From Branchiostoma belcheri (Eukaryota; Chordata; Leptocardii; Amphioxiformes; Branchiostomatidae): a stretch of DNA of 64,000 bases. Shown in pieces: positions 1-14,500 of the stretch. Under the pieces are notes generated by a model, which worked only from the letters and a program-made list of their open reading frames with translations, had not been told where the DNA came from and did not search any database. Each line of letters starts with the position of its first letter. Positions within the stretch are counted from its first letter, which is position 1. A program made the translations under genes and the position numbers. The stretch is taken from the NCBI RefSeq assembly GCF_001625305.1, contig NW_017802602.1, positions 1,416,735 to 1,480,734 of the forward strand, read 5' to 3'.

Positions 1-1422
1 AATGCAGGAAAATAGGCAAATGTAGGACAATACATTGTACACCAGGGCTCAAAGTTCATTTTTGGGAATAGGTGCACTGATACACCCAACCTCAAAAATT
101 GGGTGCACAAAATTTCAGCAAATATATGTTTCATTTCTAAAGAAAAGTGACTTTATTATTTTTCTGACACTTAGAATATGCTGTATAGTACTATGCATCT
201 AACATAAATAAAACTATGAAAATATTTGGGTGCACTTGTGCACCCACTAAAAAAATTTGGGTACACCAAGGTGCATATGCACCCAGCATTTCAAGGGCTG
301 TACATTGTAATATAACTTATCGATATCATATACATTTTTCAACCACAAGTTTCCAAATTAGTTTCATAGTTCGTTCCTCCAGATCTGTTCAACACTCCTT
401 AATACCAAGAATTTAGTTGCTAATATGACACAAATGGCTACATTGGCTGTGCAGAATTTCAGTGTTGTTACACTCTTACATGTGTCAATCCCTTGATTGC
501 TACAGTGGCACAAAACTCAGCAGCTGAATGAGCAATCTACTATACTGTGTACTGTGCATACATTTTTTTCACTAACTCTATGACATTTCCACTAATTAAA
601 GTCATCATTGTGACAGGTCTATCTGTCTGTGGGTGCTTTACAATGAAGGACACACATCTGTACATTATGAATGTTACAGCAAGGCTGAGTGGCTGGCTAC
701 AAATTTGCTACACCTCCTACCCAGCTACCAGCTACAGCAATCACCTCTGAGACAATACATACATTGTAAATAAGCTCCTCTGTTTAAGTCTTTGGAAGAG
801 AGCATGCAGAAATGTTAACATTTATTAGAAACCATACTTCAAACATTATCTTGGGCTAAAGCTAGCTCATCTGAAATATCTCAGTCTCTTATGTAGTTAG
901 CAAACATGATTTCAGCACCAAGGACAAGGACAATATGTAGCTTATTTGAAAGGTTTCAGTAGATTGTTCATTGAAGATAGCAAACATAGTTTCAGCACCA
1001 AGGACAGGGACCAAGATCTAATATACCTTAAACATGGTCATGTGCTAAGGCTAGCTTATCTAAAAGATTTCAGTGGATTGTTTTATGTAGATGGCAAAAA
1101 TTATTTCAGCACCAAGAACAGGTACAAGGATAGTGCTATCAGTATTTAATACACTTCAAACAGGGTCATGTGCTTATCTGAAAGATTTCAATTACTGTAG
1201 ATTGTCTTAGATAGACAGCAAACATGATATCAGCACTAGGGACAGGGACAATGGAACCAATCTTGTTATCTTTTTCAAAAATGGGCCTGTGCTAAGGCTA
1301 GTAGATTGTCTTATGTAGATAGCAAACATGATTTCAGCACCAGGGACAGGGACAATAACAATGTCATCAATCTAATATGTTAATGCTTAGATTTGACAAG
1401 ACACACTGAGAAGTCTTCTAAC
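1..1422. other. Dynein intron (incomplete), with RE1-motif array
   Basis: No coding signal is seen. The stretch 840-1380 is a loose tandem array whose repeats share AGCAAACATGATTTCAGCAC-like text. The rest is AT-rich intron; the next dynein exon must be further left. Confidence 0.7.
911..1352 (+). promoter_or_regulatory. Cluster of five RE1/NRSE-like motifs in an intronic repeat array
   Basis: TTCAGCACCAAGGACAAGGA at 911, TTCAGCACCAAGGACAGGGA at 991, a variant at 1105 (one base off in GGACA), a weaker one at 1229, and TTCAGCACCAGGGACAGGGA at 1333. The established vertebrate REST/NRSF site reads TTCAGCACC, two free bases, then GGACAGCGCC. The match is seen directly; a regulatory role is inference. 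Confidence 0.5.
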
Positions 1423-1597
1423 CTCCTATGATGTTTTCGACCTCATCATCCGGCAGCAGCTCGGCGATCTCTCCGGTGGACAGCAGATCGTTGATGAGCA
1501 CGAGGAAACGTTCGTCCGGGACTTGGGCGTCCGTCATCAGGAACATGGTCCCGATGTTCTTCAGACCTGCCTTGATGTACAGGGCTCCAATGTCCAG
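1423..1597 (-). CDS. DNAH17: Dynein exon 57, AAA4 (residues 2836-2894, last exon in window)
   Basis: [20 protein letters not shown] to DDEVENIIG, covering the AAA4 Walker B stretch FLMTDAQ. Acceptor CATGCAG, donor GTTAGA. The next exon must lie left of position 1. Confidence 0.95.
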
Positions 1598-4500
1598 CTG
1601 CATGGGAAACAAGAATTCACAGATTTTAGACCCCCATGAAACCTTCTTGTCTACAAGACAAGAATTCAGACATTTCAGACCTCTATGAAACCGGTGCAAA
1701 AGCTGAATTGCATAGAGTGCTAGCTTTGTAACCTGAAGGTCGTGAGAACAAACCCAGGCCAGGTCATACCAAAGACTTTAAAAATGGAACATACTTTCTC
1801 TGCTTAGCACTCAGCATCTATGAGAAAGAGTATGGGAAGGTCAAACACAAAACACTATCAGCAAGCGAGCCCCCTGCTGTAGTGCTTGCACAACTGTGTG
1901 GCCCAATGACTTTTCCAAAAACATATCCAGTTGCTTGAGTAACTGCTTTTTAGCATATCATTTTACCTGGATGTCTAACCTTCACCGACGTAGAAGAGGT
2001 ACTTTCTTTGGAAAGGAAGAAACAGCAAAAACACTATATTTTCCTTCTGAGGAGGTAAGCATGAATGACCCACCTTGAGATCAGGGATGCCGTAGCCCTT
2101 CCTGAGGGTGATCTGGAAGACCTCCAGGCTGCTGATGAAGGCAGCCAGACGGGACAGACTCTGCTTGCCACTGCCTCCCACTCCCACCAGCAGGGCGTTA
2201 CCTCGTGGTGACTCCAGGATACGGTTGATACGGCATCTACGGGAATAGGGAATAATTAAGACTGGGTTTAACCTAGATTCTGATTTACAGAAGCTAAAAA
2301 GAAAATTTTTAAAGAAAAAATAGAAACTAAAACTGTAATTTATTTCATTTAAACAAGGATTCAATCTTTCATATTATATAGAAAGAAAGACTAAGGAGTT
2401 TTTTTGCAATTCAAACAATTCTGTAGTGCACTGTTAGTAATACACTGGAAATTCATATTCCAGAGGTCCCCATAACCACTATGAAATAATACCATTATTT
2501 TCAAGACTGGTATATATGTTGCACCATTGTGATCTACAATTATGCAATACAAACAGGTGACTAAAAACCAGCCCAAACATTTTAAGATTTGCAGTGCTAC
2601 AAGATCTTAGACCTTAAGTTCTTCTTTGCCTACAGAATGGCAGTACTACAAGTATGTTATATGAACCGGTTTACCTGTTATCCACACACAAACAAACAAA
2701 CAAACAGACTCACATGTGCTGCATGGCGTCCTCGAACAGCACCAGGTTCATGGCAGCGTTGATTTCGTTGTAGTTGTCGAGCGCCTCGGTCAGCAGCTTG
2801 TTTAGCTCATCCCAGGACGGCACAGGCATGTACTTGGGGTCACCGATACCCGTGGCAAAGTGGCAGTACATGTTCGGCTGTCTCTTGATGTCGTCCTCAT
2901 TCATGTCCTGCAAAATTTTACCATGGCAATGGGGTTACTTTTACTGCAAACTGTTTGATCAGGTTGCTTAATAATTATTCAGTTTATTGCAAATTCCTGC
3001 CCAAAAGGCTAATAATGCATATAAGTTATAACAAGCCTTGGAAAACATTGAAACATGGTACAAAATAACTGGTCTGAAGTCATCATCATTTTACATCAAA
3101 GCTATAGTATTTTTTGTATCATTCCCTTTCTTCACAGACTTTTTGCTATCCTGTAGACATAGAGGCACCACACAATCATTATAATATTATACAGTGCAAA
3201 CAAAACAGCATGTACGCTATCAGGCCAAATAAAGTGACACTGAATTCTATTGACCAATGGGTTAGTGACTACAAACCTATTGCAGTGTGAAAAAATATGG
3301 CATACAATTGCCTTAAAAATAATGGACATTTTTCCTGCGTGCAGGCTGTGCACATGTCATGACCACTATTTATTAATTATTTCTCTAGTGACATTTGAAT
3401 GCGTGGCAGCTTGCTAGCAGCAAGTGCAGTGGATGACCCAATATAAGTGTACCTCTTCAGTCACTCCCTTTACACATTCAGCAATACAGGGGGAAAAACA
3501 ATGATCTTCGATGTCAACATTTGCAACATTAGAGAGAACGCAAAAAGGCAATATTCATAGATGTACAACAAATCTAGTAGAATATTCAAATTTGCATTGG
3601 ATCTCTCTACTAGAAAATGGAAAGAACACTAAATCTAGGACCTGGTGTTATACCCTATGAAAAAATTGTTTTAGAACAAGACCAATTCTGGGTGTTATAC
3701 ATTTTGTACATGTGGTTACATGTTTAACTTTGATACTTTAAACTTCTTTTGGAACAAGAACACTTCTAGGTGCTACTATACATGACATTGTATATATATA
3801 CCTGCCTACTGATATTTTAAAGACGTCATCATTTGGGCAAACCTTTAAGTCATGTACGTACCTCAAAGTACTTCTTGGCATAGTCGACCTGGAGCTTGGC
3901 GAAGGCCTCCATGTCCTTGTCTTCGATGAGTTTGTCCCCGTAGACTCTGGAGGCCTCGTGTAGCCAGAGTCTGACCAGGTCCAGAGGTGCCTTCACACAG
4001 TCTGGCATGGAGAACAACATGCCCTGGGGGAGGGGGGGGGGTAGGAGAAAAGTCTGTCTTAAATTTCATTGATAAAGGACAATGTTTCACACAATTTGTT
4101 GTTTTTTTACTCTACAAAAACAACAGCAACAGCAAGATTCTTTTCAGGGAACAAAATAACTCTTCCCTTGTCTACCTAACAGGTAAAATGCTGCAATTTA
4201 GTTTGCTTCTAAGTTTTTGACTGTCATCTGATCTTTTTTCAGTGTTTGTCAGCAGAGCTAGCACTTTGGCTTGAGTATGTTAGGCAAGGTGTAACAAGTT
4301 GTTCAGTGGAATATAGCTAGCTGCCGCCGCCCTGTGTGCCTGCAAAGCTGGTGTGTTAAGCCAAAGGGCAGTTATACCAGCTATTCAGATACCCTAGCTG
4401 TACTAAGGTCTTTTATACCACAGCTACATGTATACCAATCAATAAACATTCAAACAAAGATGCAGCTTTAATTCCCACCTGGAAGATGTTGGACAGGTCC

Positions 4501-5526
4501 CTCAGGTTGAAAACATAGTGGAACTTGATGGCGGTCGGCAGGAAGGAGGCGGTGATTTTGGAGTGCAATCCAAGCGCTGCATTGACCAACGTTCCGGCAG
4601 CCTTCTGTACCGAGTTGGCAAAACCTGGTGACAAGGTGATCTTGTGGTTAGAGTAATTCTGAACGTTATGGGTTCTAATCCCTAGCAGGCCCCAATGTTC
4701 TGCCCTTGGGAAAGGCACTACATTTTGTATTTTCTCACTCAACCAAATTACAGGTTAAGATGAGTACATCCAATCATATTGTGGAACGCTCTTCCACCTG
4801 ACACATGGGCAGCTCCATCATTGTTCTCCTTAAAAACTAAAGCCTCCTTTAAAACTGAACCTCCCTTGAGGATCTGTTTTCCGTTCAAGTCAGTACCTAA
4901 AATTCTCCACTTAACAAATATACTGTAACAGTTACAATCTTATTTGTAGCACTGCCAGGCTAAATGCAAAGTATGACATGTGTCAATTATTATGTGAATA
5001 ACCAACTGTGTGTAACTATTTCTTCGCCGGGCTAGTCCTTGACAATAGCTTTATGCATGCTAGTTAGGCAGTCTTGTCTGTACATGTTGTAATTTCTGAA
5101 CGAATAAATAAATAACCGAATTTAAAATCAAACAAACCGTTCTGTGTAAGATGCTGCGCCAGGATCTGTGTGTAGATGTGCTGCAGCGCGTCCAGCCCGG
5201 GGAAACTGAGCGCGAAGACGCAGAAGTGTCGCTGCAGCCGAGGGTTGATGGTGAAGCTTCCAGCCGTGGGGTTCATGCAGGCCACGTACTGGCAGTTGTG
5301 CACGTCTTTTAGACTCAGCTTAACACGGTCATACCAGTGGCTGTAGTCCATGTGCTGGCGGATCAAGGTGTGTGGCTAGAGAAAGGGGAAACGACAAAAT
5401 TTCATGTAACGATCATGAAAGTTCATCTTCAGGTTTAAGGCTTGACCCGGTCGTACCAGCGGCTGTAGTCCATGTGTCGTCGGATTAGCGTGTGTGGCTA
5501 TAGGGGAGGGGAAACAACGTCAAATA

Positions 5527-5564
<38 letters not shown>

Positions 5565-8500
5565 ACAATCATGAAAGTTCATCTTCAGGCTAGGCTTTTG
5601 AGCAATTAACAACATGTGAGGTAATGTAATTCTGAAGACTGTACGATTACTGTCACAGTAATAAACCTGTTTTATCTTTCCAATCAAGTTATAAATTATT
5701 ACAGTGTCAAAAACAATGGCTGTCAAAAACAATGGCTAACAACAAAACAGTGCCTCACAGTTCACAGAAAGCACAACTGACCTGCACAGTGAAGTAGGTG
5801 TCCACCTCCGGCATGTTCATGTCATCGATGAAGTAGATGAGTCTCTTGTTGCCGGGTGGGCCATAGTTACGGCCGGCCTTCTTCTCCAGAGGCTTCTCTA
5901 GTACAGCTGTAGAGGGGGGGGGGAGAAAAGAGATCAAGCATGAGATTATGTCTACCAGATACCTTTGACCCAGTGTTGACATCACACTTCAAAGAAGCCA
6001 CATGACAAGCCTCACTGGGTCAGTCTACTGAGGAAGACCAGAGTGACTGGTCAAAAGCTCTAGGTGAGAGAACTTTTTGTGTTGGATTGAAAGTTTTAAC
6101 TTTAAGCATGAGTTTATGTTGTTGATGAAGTAGATGAGTCTCTTGTTGCCGGGTGGGCCATAGTTACAGCCAGCCTTCTTTTCCAGAGGCTTCTCAAGAA
6201 CAGCTGTGGGGGAGGTTTTGTTAATAAAATCTTTAGACACACAGGCTTCGTTGTTAACAGAAATATTATAATAGACCAAAGACTAAGGTCCATTTTTTAC
6301 CATTTTGCAAAAATAAGCAAATTCATATTTGGCAGGGATGACATTTTTGTTATCCTGCCCGCAATTGTTCAATAACTTCAAGTGTTTGTGACTTGATTTT
6401 TATGACATTATGATGATATAACTGTTTTCTGACAATTTCATCTACTTATTGTGGGAGAGGAACGGTTATGGGGCACTGTAACAGAAGCTTTGTTGTCTTA
6501 CTGATTATCCTTGTAAAAACTTCTAAAAAAACTCTCAAACTTAGATCATATAATATCACTGACAGGGAAAAGACATCACAAAACAAAAAATGGAAGCATA
6601 AGTCACGTACTTTGCAGCATAGCAGATGTTGTGTAGAAGTTGAACGGAACGTTGGCCACCATGTAGTCCTCGCTGAGGCTGTTGAGCTTGTCACCGACCA
6701 GTACAGACTTGCCGAGGCCAGCGTTCCCGACCAGCATGACCGGGCGCCGGTTCACCATCAGCATGTCCATGAAGTACCGGATACGCGTGGTTTCTGCCGT
6801 ATGCACAAGGACAGCCTGCACATGGGGAGACAAACGTTAGGCAACAGTCATTAATGAAAGTTTTGTTTTTTTATGTAGATTTAACTTTTCTTAGAGCTTT
6901 TCAATGGCAGTATATGTACTAATGACTTTTCAGTAACAACTTGGAAGGAAACAGTTTTTTTTTCATTTAAAAAATATACCAGACAAGTTAAAAGATCTAT
7001 TTTTGTAAGTTACAGCTTAATATTTATCTATTTGTTAGAATTGCAAACATAACAGCTTAATATGAGCATTTGGATAAATTCTGAAAAATTGGAAAAAAGT
7101 CTCTGGCACACAATTGTGCTAATGTGGGAGGGATGTAAACATGTAGAAAATATCCTTGCAATCCTCTTCATTTGTATTTGTCTAATTCGACAGTAGCCAA
7201 GGTATTGAAAGGAATGAGCCCCAAGCTATCCCAACTGTGGAATAATTAAGACTAAAGGCAAGATGAGAAGAGACATTAAGAGACAGCTGACCTGTAGCGG
7301 GATGTCCGGGTCCAGCTCGAACTTGGCCACCTTGTCCTGCCAGGGGAGGAACTTCTTCGTCTCGGGGTCGATGAAGTAGTCGAACACGGTGCCCTGCGAG
7401 GGGAACTTCACCGTCTTAAACTCCGTGGCCCACCATTTACTGAACTCCACACGATAGTCTGTCAGCTACGGGAGAGAGAGAGAAATGTCCGTGAGTAGTT
7501 TCATCAGGTTGGTAAGATACTGAGTAAAGAGACAAGCAAGTCTTTTATTCAGCCGACGTTTCGCACGTTTGGGAACGCATTGTAGACACATTTCCCTGTA
7601 ATCCAATCACGCATATGTGTAAATCTCTGCTGCAATGCAATGTGAACCAGTCAGAATTGCTCTGAGGAAGGTGACAGATGGTCACCGAAACAAAGTCTTA
7701 ATAAAAGACTTGGTTGTGTAACAAGAGTCTCTTTGCTCACTGTTTAAAGCTATCTATTGACAATGCCCCTACTGTACTTGGTGACAGTGAGTTCCACTCT
7801 GCGATAGTTCTAGGAAAGAACAAGTTTTTTAACACCTAAATCCTGAAGGCAATGACCCACCTGGTCCTGGAACAACGACCCTCCAAAAGCCCAGACGGCC
7901 GCGAAGACAAAGTAGAGCTCGTACAGTTCCTTGTTGCAGTCAGGTGGAGTGTTCTCAGGTGTGAGCAGACACTCCAGCAGGTGGCACAACATCTGCACCA
8001 TGCTCATCTCTGGGATTGGGATGATCTTCTTAAACCTAAAGGCAAAAGCATGGCAAAACTTAATAACAGGCCTCAAGCATTTATCAACTTATCATTTCTT
8101 ACTGTTCAAAAGTTTTTGACCAATTCTAAATGATTATTGTACCATTAATATTAATAACAATTCTTAATTGGAAAGGAAACCTTTGGTCATCTATTTATTC
8201 AATTTAATTAATTATCAATGTACATTTGTGCTTTGCTTGCTCTATTTTTTATGTGTTCAAATCTAGTGATTCAGAGCAGTGGGTGGGTGACTATGAACCA
8301 AACTAGGCACCCCTGTGCTGCATGAAATTGGCTAAGCTAACTACTATAATTAGTAAGTACTAACTAAACGCTAACAGTGTAGCAGGCTAACTCTATGTCA
8401 GCCACCACTACCACACCACTGGTACCTGCTTTGCCTGATCCTTTAGTTGTATCAAGTAGCAGATGGAAACGTCAGTCATAAACATCAGTAAAGTTACAAG

Positions 8501-11500
8501 CCTTAAAACACATCTAGACCCATGGATGCCATAAATGCTCTAAGAACTTACTACATCATGTACTGTCTAAAACAGACGATATTGTTGTACATTGTACTCT
8601 TTCATGAAACATTTCTACATTTGTACATTGCACTTCAGAAACCCTTAATGATTAAAGAGTTTCAATCTGTATAAGGACCTATATCGATATTATGTACTGT
8701 CCGTATAACACGGCCATTTGGCATAACACACCAGCTTCATAGGCAATGGAGCGACTACAGCTGGCTACAGTACACTGAACGATCTGTTAACCTTTAGACA
8801 AGACTTATCATAGGTTTGAACAGATTACTCATGTTAGTACATACCTGCCCTTCATGACCTCCAGACACGTTGGCAGGTACTTGTCAAACAGGATGGTGAG
8901 GTTTGCTCGCTCTGACTGGACCTCCCGCGTGTCGATCCAGCTCGTAACCACACTACGGGGAAATAAACATTTAAAATCTTAGTTCTTGAACTTTACATAA
9001 ACCTTGATTCCTAATCCGGATCCACTCAATTCTCAAAGTAATTTTTCTGGCCTATCTATTGATTGCACATGCAGTTGAAAAGGTTGTTGCAATTGGAGCA
9101 TTGAGCAACTAGCAGCAGCACACAATCATCGTAACTAGTTCTGTCAGACGTGAGAGGGTTGTCACTGAAAACGTCCAGAATAATCTCTGGAATTTATCCA
9201 ATAGTAGAGTTTGATTTGTCTTACAGTTTGTCAATTATACAAATCAAATGATTTACAAATCATATGTACATAGCTCTGTTCAAATCTGGAAGAAAATCTT
9301 TGTGAACGACAACAATTGGATAACAGATTTTTTGCTATAGAAGTTGCTGAAACAGATTTTATTTACAAAGCTAGATGCCTAAATATCACTAAGCATAAAA
9401 ATTTTTAAAACACGTACGGGTTCCACCCCAGGTCCTGTGGGTTGATGTAGAGGATTCCTGCACGGGACACGGTGGCGGGGGTGGCAGTCTTCAGATGACT
9501 GATCTCAAACACCAGGCGCATGGTGGGGTTCAGGGGGATGCGCTCGTTACTAGCCAGGGTCAACACCTAGCAACACAAACAAACAACACTTTGTTAGTGA
9601 GAGTTGTTGTTTTTGTTGGCATCCTTCTGTCTCGAGAGACAATGGAGACCGTGTCAGTTCCTACACCTGAGTGAGGAGTGTTGACACGGTTACCTTCGCT
9701 TGGATTTGTTTAAGGTGGATAACAGGTTGCGAATCTGAGACCCACACACTTTGGGCATCCGTGAGAGTGCTTACATCAAATTGCACATTGAAACATTGTG
9801 GAGACTATGGAATCTTTCTATCATGAGCATTACTTTCCATGGTGCTGAAACCAGTGCTGTTGACAAAAATTATTTTATTAATATACATTTTATTATAGTC
9901 AAAGAATTTCTGTTTTCTTTCTTTACCTTGTTGTCGTCCATGACAGTATTGAGAGACTCGATCCACATGGGGTCAATGTCTCCGTCCAGTACAATCCATT
10001 TCGGCCCGTCGGAGGTGAGGTTTGCGAGGTCGCGCATGATGGTGGAGAACAGCCCGTCCTTCCACTCTCGCGTGGCCGGGTTGATGATGCCGAACAGCTC
10101 ATCGTTGGTTACGGCTTTCGGGTTCAGGTCCACCATCATGGGCTTTCGCTTCTGGTTGGCGTAGGTCTTGATCAGTGTCCGGATCACCTGTGAAAGTTGA
10201 ACACACAGTGCTTTACTATCCAATGCATATGGCAACTGGGCCAGAACAGCTTTTAAATTAACTAAAAACAAAACAGTTACATAGCCTGTGATTGTGAGTA
10301 ACCAGTAACCTGTAAATGATAATATGTCGCTTTTTCAGACTATATAATTTCAAATTTTTAGGAACTTCAGGTAGACTGCTTCAGATTATACTTTTCACAG
10401 TTTGTATGTTGCGTATAGTAGCTTGAAGTTTCTGGAGGCCCCGTCTGTCCCTACATTTCCAAACAGGAACACTGAGAGCCTGGCAACAAGCAGTTTGTCA
10501 AACTGAATTAAAGTTTGTCTTTTAGATTCATGGTTTATCTTGGTAACCTCCAATATAGCTTGCATATTTGCTGTTTGTTTGTTTGTTTATCCCTACCTGA
10601 CTCTTTCCAGTGCCTGCGTTCCCCAACACGAACACGGAGTGCCTGACAGCCAGAAGCTCATCAAACTGCACCACCTTCAGGACAAAGTTGTCCTCCGGCT
10701 GGAGCTTCAGGTCCGTGGTGGACTTCTTGACCAGTGCCTCGAGGTCCAGGTCTCGTTTGCGGGGTACGTCCAGGGCGGGGAACAGGTCGCCGATCAGGCC
10801 CATGAACACGGGAACGTCGTCTGTCACGATCTTCGGCAGGTTGAAGTCACGCAGGGCTCGCATCAGAACCTGTGGTTGTACACGTGACATGGGAAATAGT
10901 GAGTAAAATACTTGAAATGAGTGGTGCGATAAAAGAAAGGGCTGGAACATGTACAGTAACTCACTGAGACTGTGCAGAAAATGAGACAAAAAAAGGCATC
11001 TTCCTTATGGGTCTCTTGCTGTAACCTACCATAAAGGATGCATTTTGTATGATTTTATGATCTTATTAAGATGTGTGCAACTATGAACTACATGTATAAG
11101 CTGTCTGAAAAAAAGATTATGAAGTTTTTTTTAATAACAACGTGCACTTTGATTTGATGTTGACTGGAAACATAACTGTTTCAATTTTATGGTACAAAAC
11201 CTCCAAGTTACCTAATAGTACTATAAAGGGGCCAGTGCATTATTTGCAGTTTCTTCTATGGCTTACATATTACATAAATTGATTGAATGTACAGTATGCA
11301 TTTTTTGGGTTCAAATGGGCAAAATTTACTCCGAGTACACTTAGTCTAACATCTTTTCTACAAGTGCAAGATTATTCTGCTGTCAAGTGAGCCTAGTATT
11401 ACTACAGGTTACTACAGGTTCTACTTTTGACCAGTCTACCACTGGTCCATTTTCACCTGTTTTGAGAATTTGTTATGGGCTATTATGTAATGATTTCGCG

Positions 11501-14500
11501 ACGGCGGCAAGTGGTCCAAGTTCCTCGACGGCTTTGGTGAGGAAAGGAAAAACAACAACATGCAGACATATATATATAATATCTGTGTCCATAATATCAC
11601 CAGGGTCCATAATATTGCCACCTTGAGAAATAGTGTGCTTAAAGATATTTTTACTGCAAGATACCCTAGGTATGTACATTTGATGTGCGAAGGAGTGCAT
11701 ACCAAAAGTATGTTGCAGTAAAAATATCTTGAAGCACACTGTTTCTCAAGGTGGCGATGTTATGGACCCTGGATAATTATGGACACGGATGTTACTTGCT
11801 GTCACGGAACAATTATTACTTGTTGGGTCTTACCAAATTCTGACCAAGCTGCATTTGTGCAAGCAAGCATGCAAAGAGAGAGCATAAGGGGACAAAATGC
11901 AGGTGTGAGTTAAGCAAAGTTTACAAAAGTTGCAGGCAAACTACTATGATGTTGATTATTGACTAAATTTTGTGCCTGGTGCAAGAAATATACTGTCAAC
12001 TACATCATTGTTAGGAAGAAATTTGAAAATATTGTTGATTGGAAGTGTAAAAAAAAAAGCATCTAGCCAGTTACCATAAGCTGAAATCACTTTAAAGCAG
12101 CACTAGTATTTGTGGGTTAGCAAAGAGCTGCAAGTGCACAGCAAAGGAAGAATTGCATGCTGTGAGCAATCAGAGAGCAATGTACATTTCACACATTATA
12201 TAACCGTTTACATCATTCTGATGTTTAACTTTGATAGTGCATTGTGACATGCTGAACAAGTCATGCGATTCTAGTAAGGGTCACATGCAACTGAGAGCTT
12301 GCACTGGAATAAGGAATTTAAGATTTGGGAGTCATACTACGAATTTTCACCAAGAACCGTTACAATGTAAGGTCTACATGCAGTTTGGCAACACTGTCGA
12401 TTGTCTGTTCAATGTCTGTCGAGTGAATAATTTTTAAGGTAACTTGTCTAGTTAACTTTTAAGTTACATTGTGTCAATGTGATTAAGTTCTGATTTAGCA
12501 TTTCTGAAGCAGAGGTCTGAACACTCTTTTCTTGATGCAGTGATCCATGACAAGATGGCAGCACTATGAGCTACATGTAAGTTAAAATGACGGGGTGTAT
12601 AAACGGAGGAAGAAGTTGTAGCAGACTGACCTGGTCTTCAGGGCGGGTGGGGTCTCCACGTTTCAGAGCGCCGGCCACCACCAGCACAGACTTAATGGCA
12701 CGCAGACCCCAGTCATAATGGTCCTGTGGAAGGGGAAAAATATGTACTGTAAAGTCTTTGTCTTTACAATTAGTAAAGTTTTAGTTTTTTTTACAGAAGA
12801 AACAGACACACATCCAATCAATCAGTATACGTTGAGTAGAGGTAAATTTGTAAACCTTTGTAAAATTTATAAACATGCAATGCATAAAGCTTAAGCCAGC
12901 ACATTTTATGTTTTCTGTGCCTAATGTACAAATACTGGTTCACTGAAGCTAGGCAAGTTGTGAACCAGTAACACCTACATGTTGCAAGCTTTAGTGCACA
13001 TCGAACCAGTCATTCTAGCCCTGATGAAGATGGCAGACAGTCATTGAAACATTGGCTCATGTTAAACAAGTGCTTGTGAATAAAGAGATTCTTTATTGAT
13101 TCAACAGGGATACATTCATGTACAGGGACTTTTGTATGGTTTTCTACAACTTAAGATCTATAAAGAACTTCACTATTCTGACCTGTTTTGACAGCAGCTC
13201 CTTACACAGTGAGTACAGGGTGATGAACTTCCTGGCCAGCAGTCGGGCATCCATGAAGCCTTCAGCCACCAACATGATCTCAGCAATCAGCTCAAAATCT
13301 GGCACCACCATGGCACAGGGTCTAAAGGGAGGGACAAAATTATTACAAAATGTACCCCAGACCTGATCTTAGCAAAAACAGCACTGCCGTGTATTATTAG
13401 GTCTGCAGGGAGGAACAAAATTACAGACTATCTGCACCTAAATAGATTATGAATGATTGACATTAAATGTCCTTTTCTTAAACCAAATTTGTTCATACAT
13501 TCTCATATTGTACTAGTTTTCTTTAACTAAAAGGTGTCTTCCTAACATGTCTTCTTGCTGATACAGGCAATCTTACAAAACTTTCCTTCTGTCAATTTGA
13601 GTATGATTTATGCTTTCATGAAACAGACAAATTGCAAATGCTTGACTGTGTACACTTCCCTTTTTAAAAAAGTTTGTGGCAACCTCTACACCATGCAGAA
13701 TTCTATCACTCTTAGAAAAATCTTTGAAACATACAAATTGAAAGCCCAATAATGAACAGTAATCACCTGAAGAGAGACTTGAGGTTTTCAGGCAGCTCAG
13801 TCCTGCCTGCATACCCAGGGTTCATGGTGATGAACATGCCCACAGTATATATTATAATTATTATAATTAATATATAATAATAATGAATAGTTCACCTGAA
13901 GAGAGACTTGAGGTTTTCAGGCAGCTCAGTTCTGCCTGCATACCCAGGGTTCATGGTGATGAACATGCCCACAGTCGGCACCAAGCTGATATCCTCTCCC
14001 ATGAAGTCAAACCTGGGAAACAAACACAAAATACATAATTTTATAATACATGTACTATTGTTGTCAATGTCTATGTTTTGTATATTTTCCTGTGTGTTGT
14101 GTTGTGTGTTAGAACAGACCACAGGGAGAATAGCTACTGTCTTGTACATGTATGCTGAATGTGGATCCTAATAAACTGTAACGTAAGACAAATCCTTTAT
14201 TTACCTGAATGTGCAACTGTGCAAGGAAACTTTTATACAGTCATGTAATTACCGTATCGGATGCTTAGACTGAACAATGAATATTTGCAGAGAAAAGATA
14301 TGAGACATTCAAAATACCTTGCTGACAAGTTGCTAACATTTTCTTAAGAAAGTCTGAGGGAAAGTCTGAGAAACTGGTGAGGCCTGATGCAGCCATACTC
14401 AAGCCTTTCACGTCACTCCATTACAAAGCAATTTCAATGAGCGTAAATTTTCTTTCATTTGAAAATTAGTTGAAAGTTACTTCAACCATGCAATAAGTCT

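Noticed and set aside
9751-10164. 137-codon plus-strand frame
   Set aside because: It is the antisense shadow of dynein exon 45.
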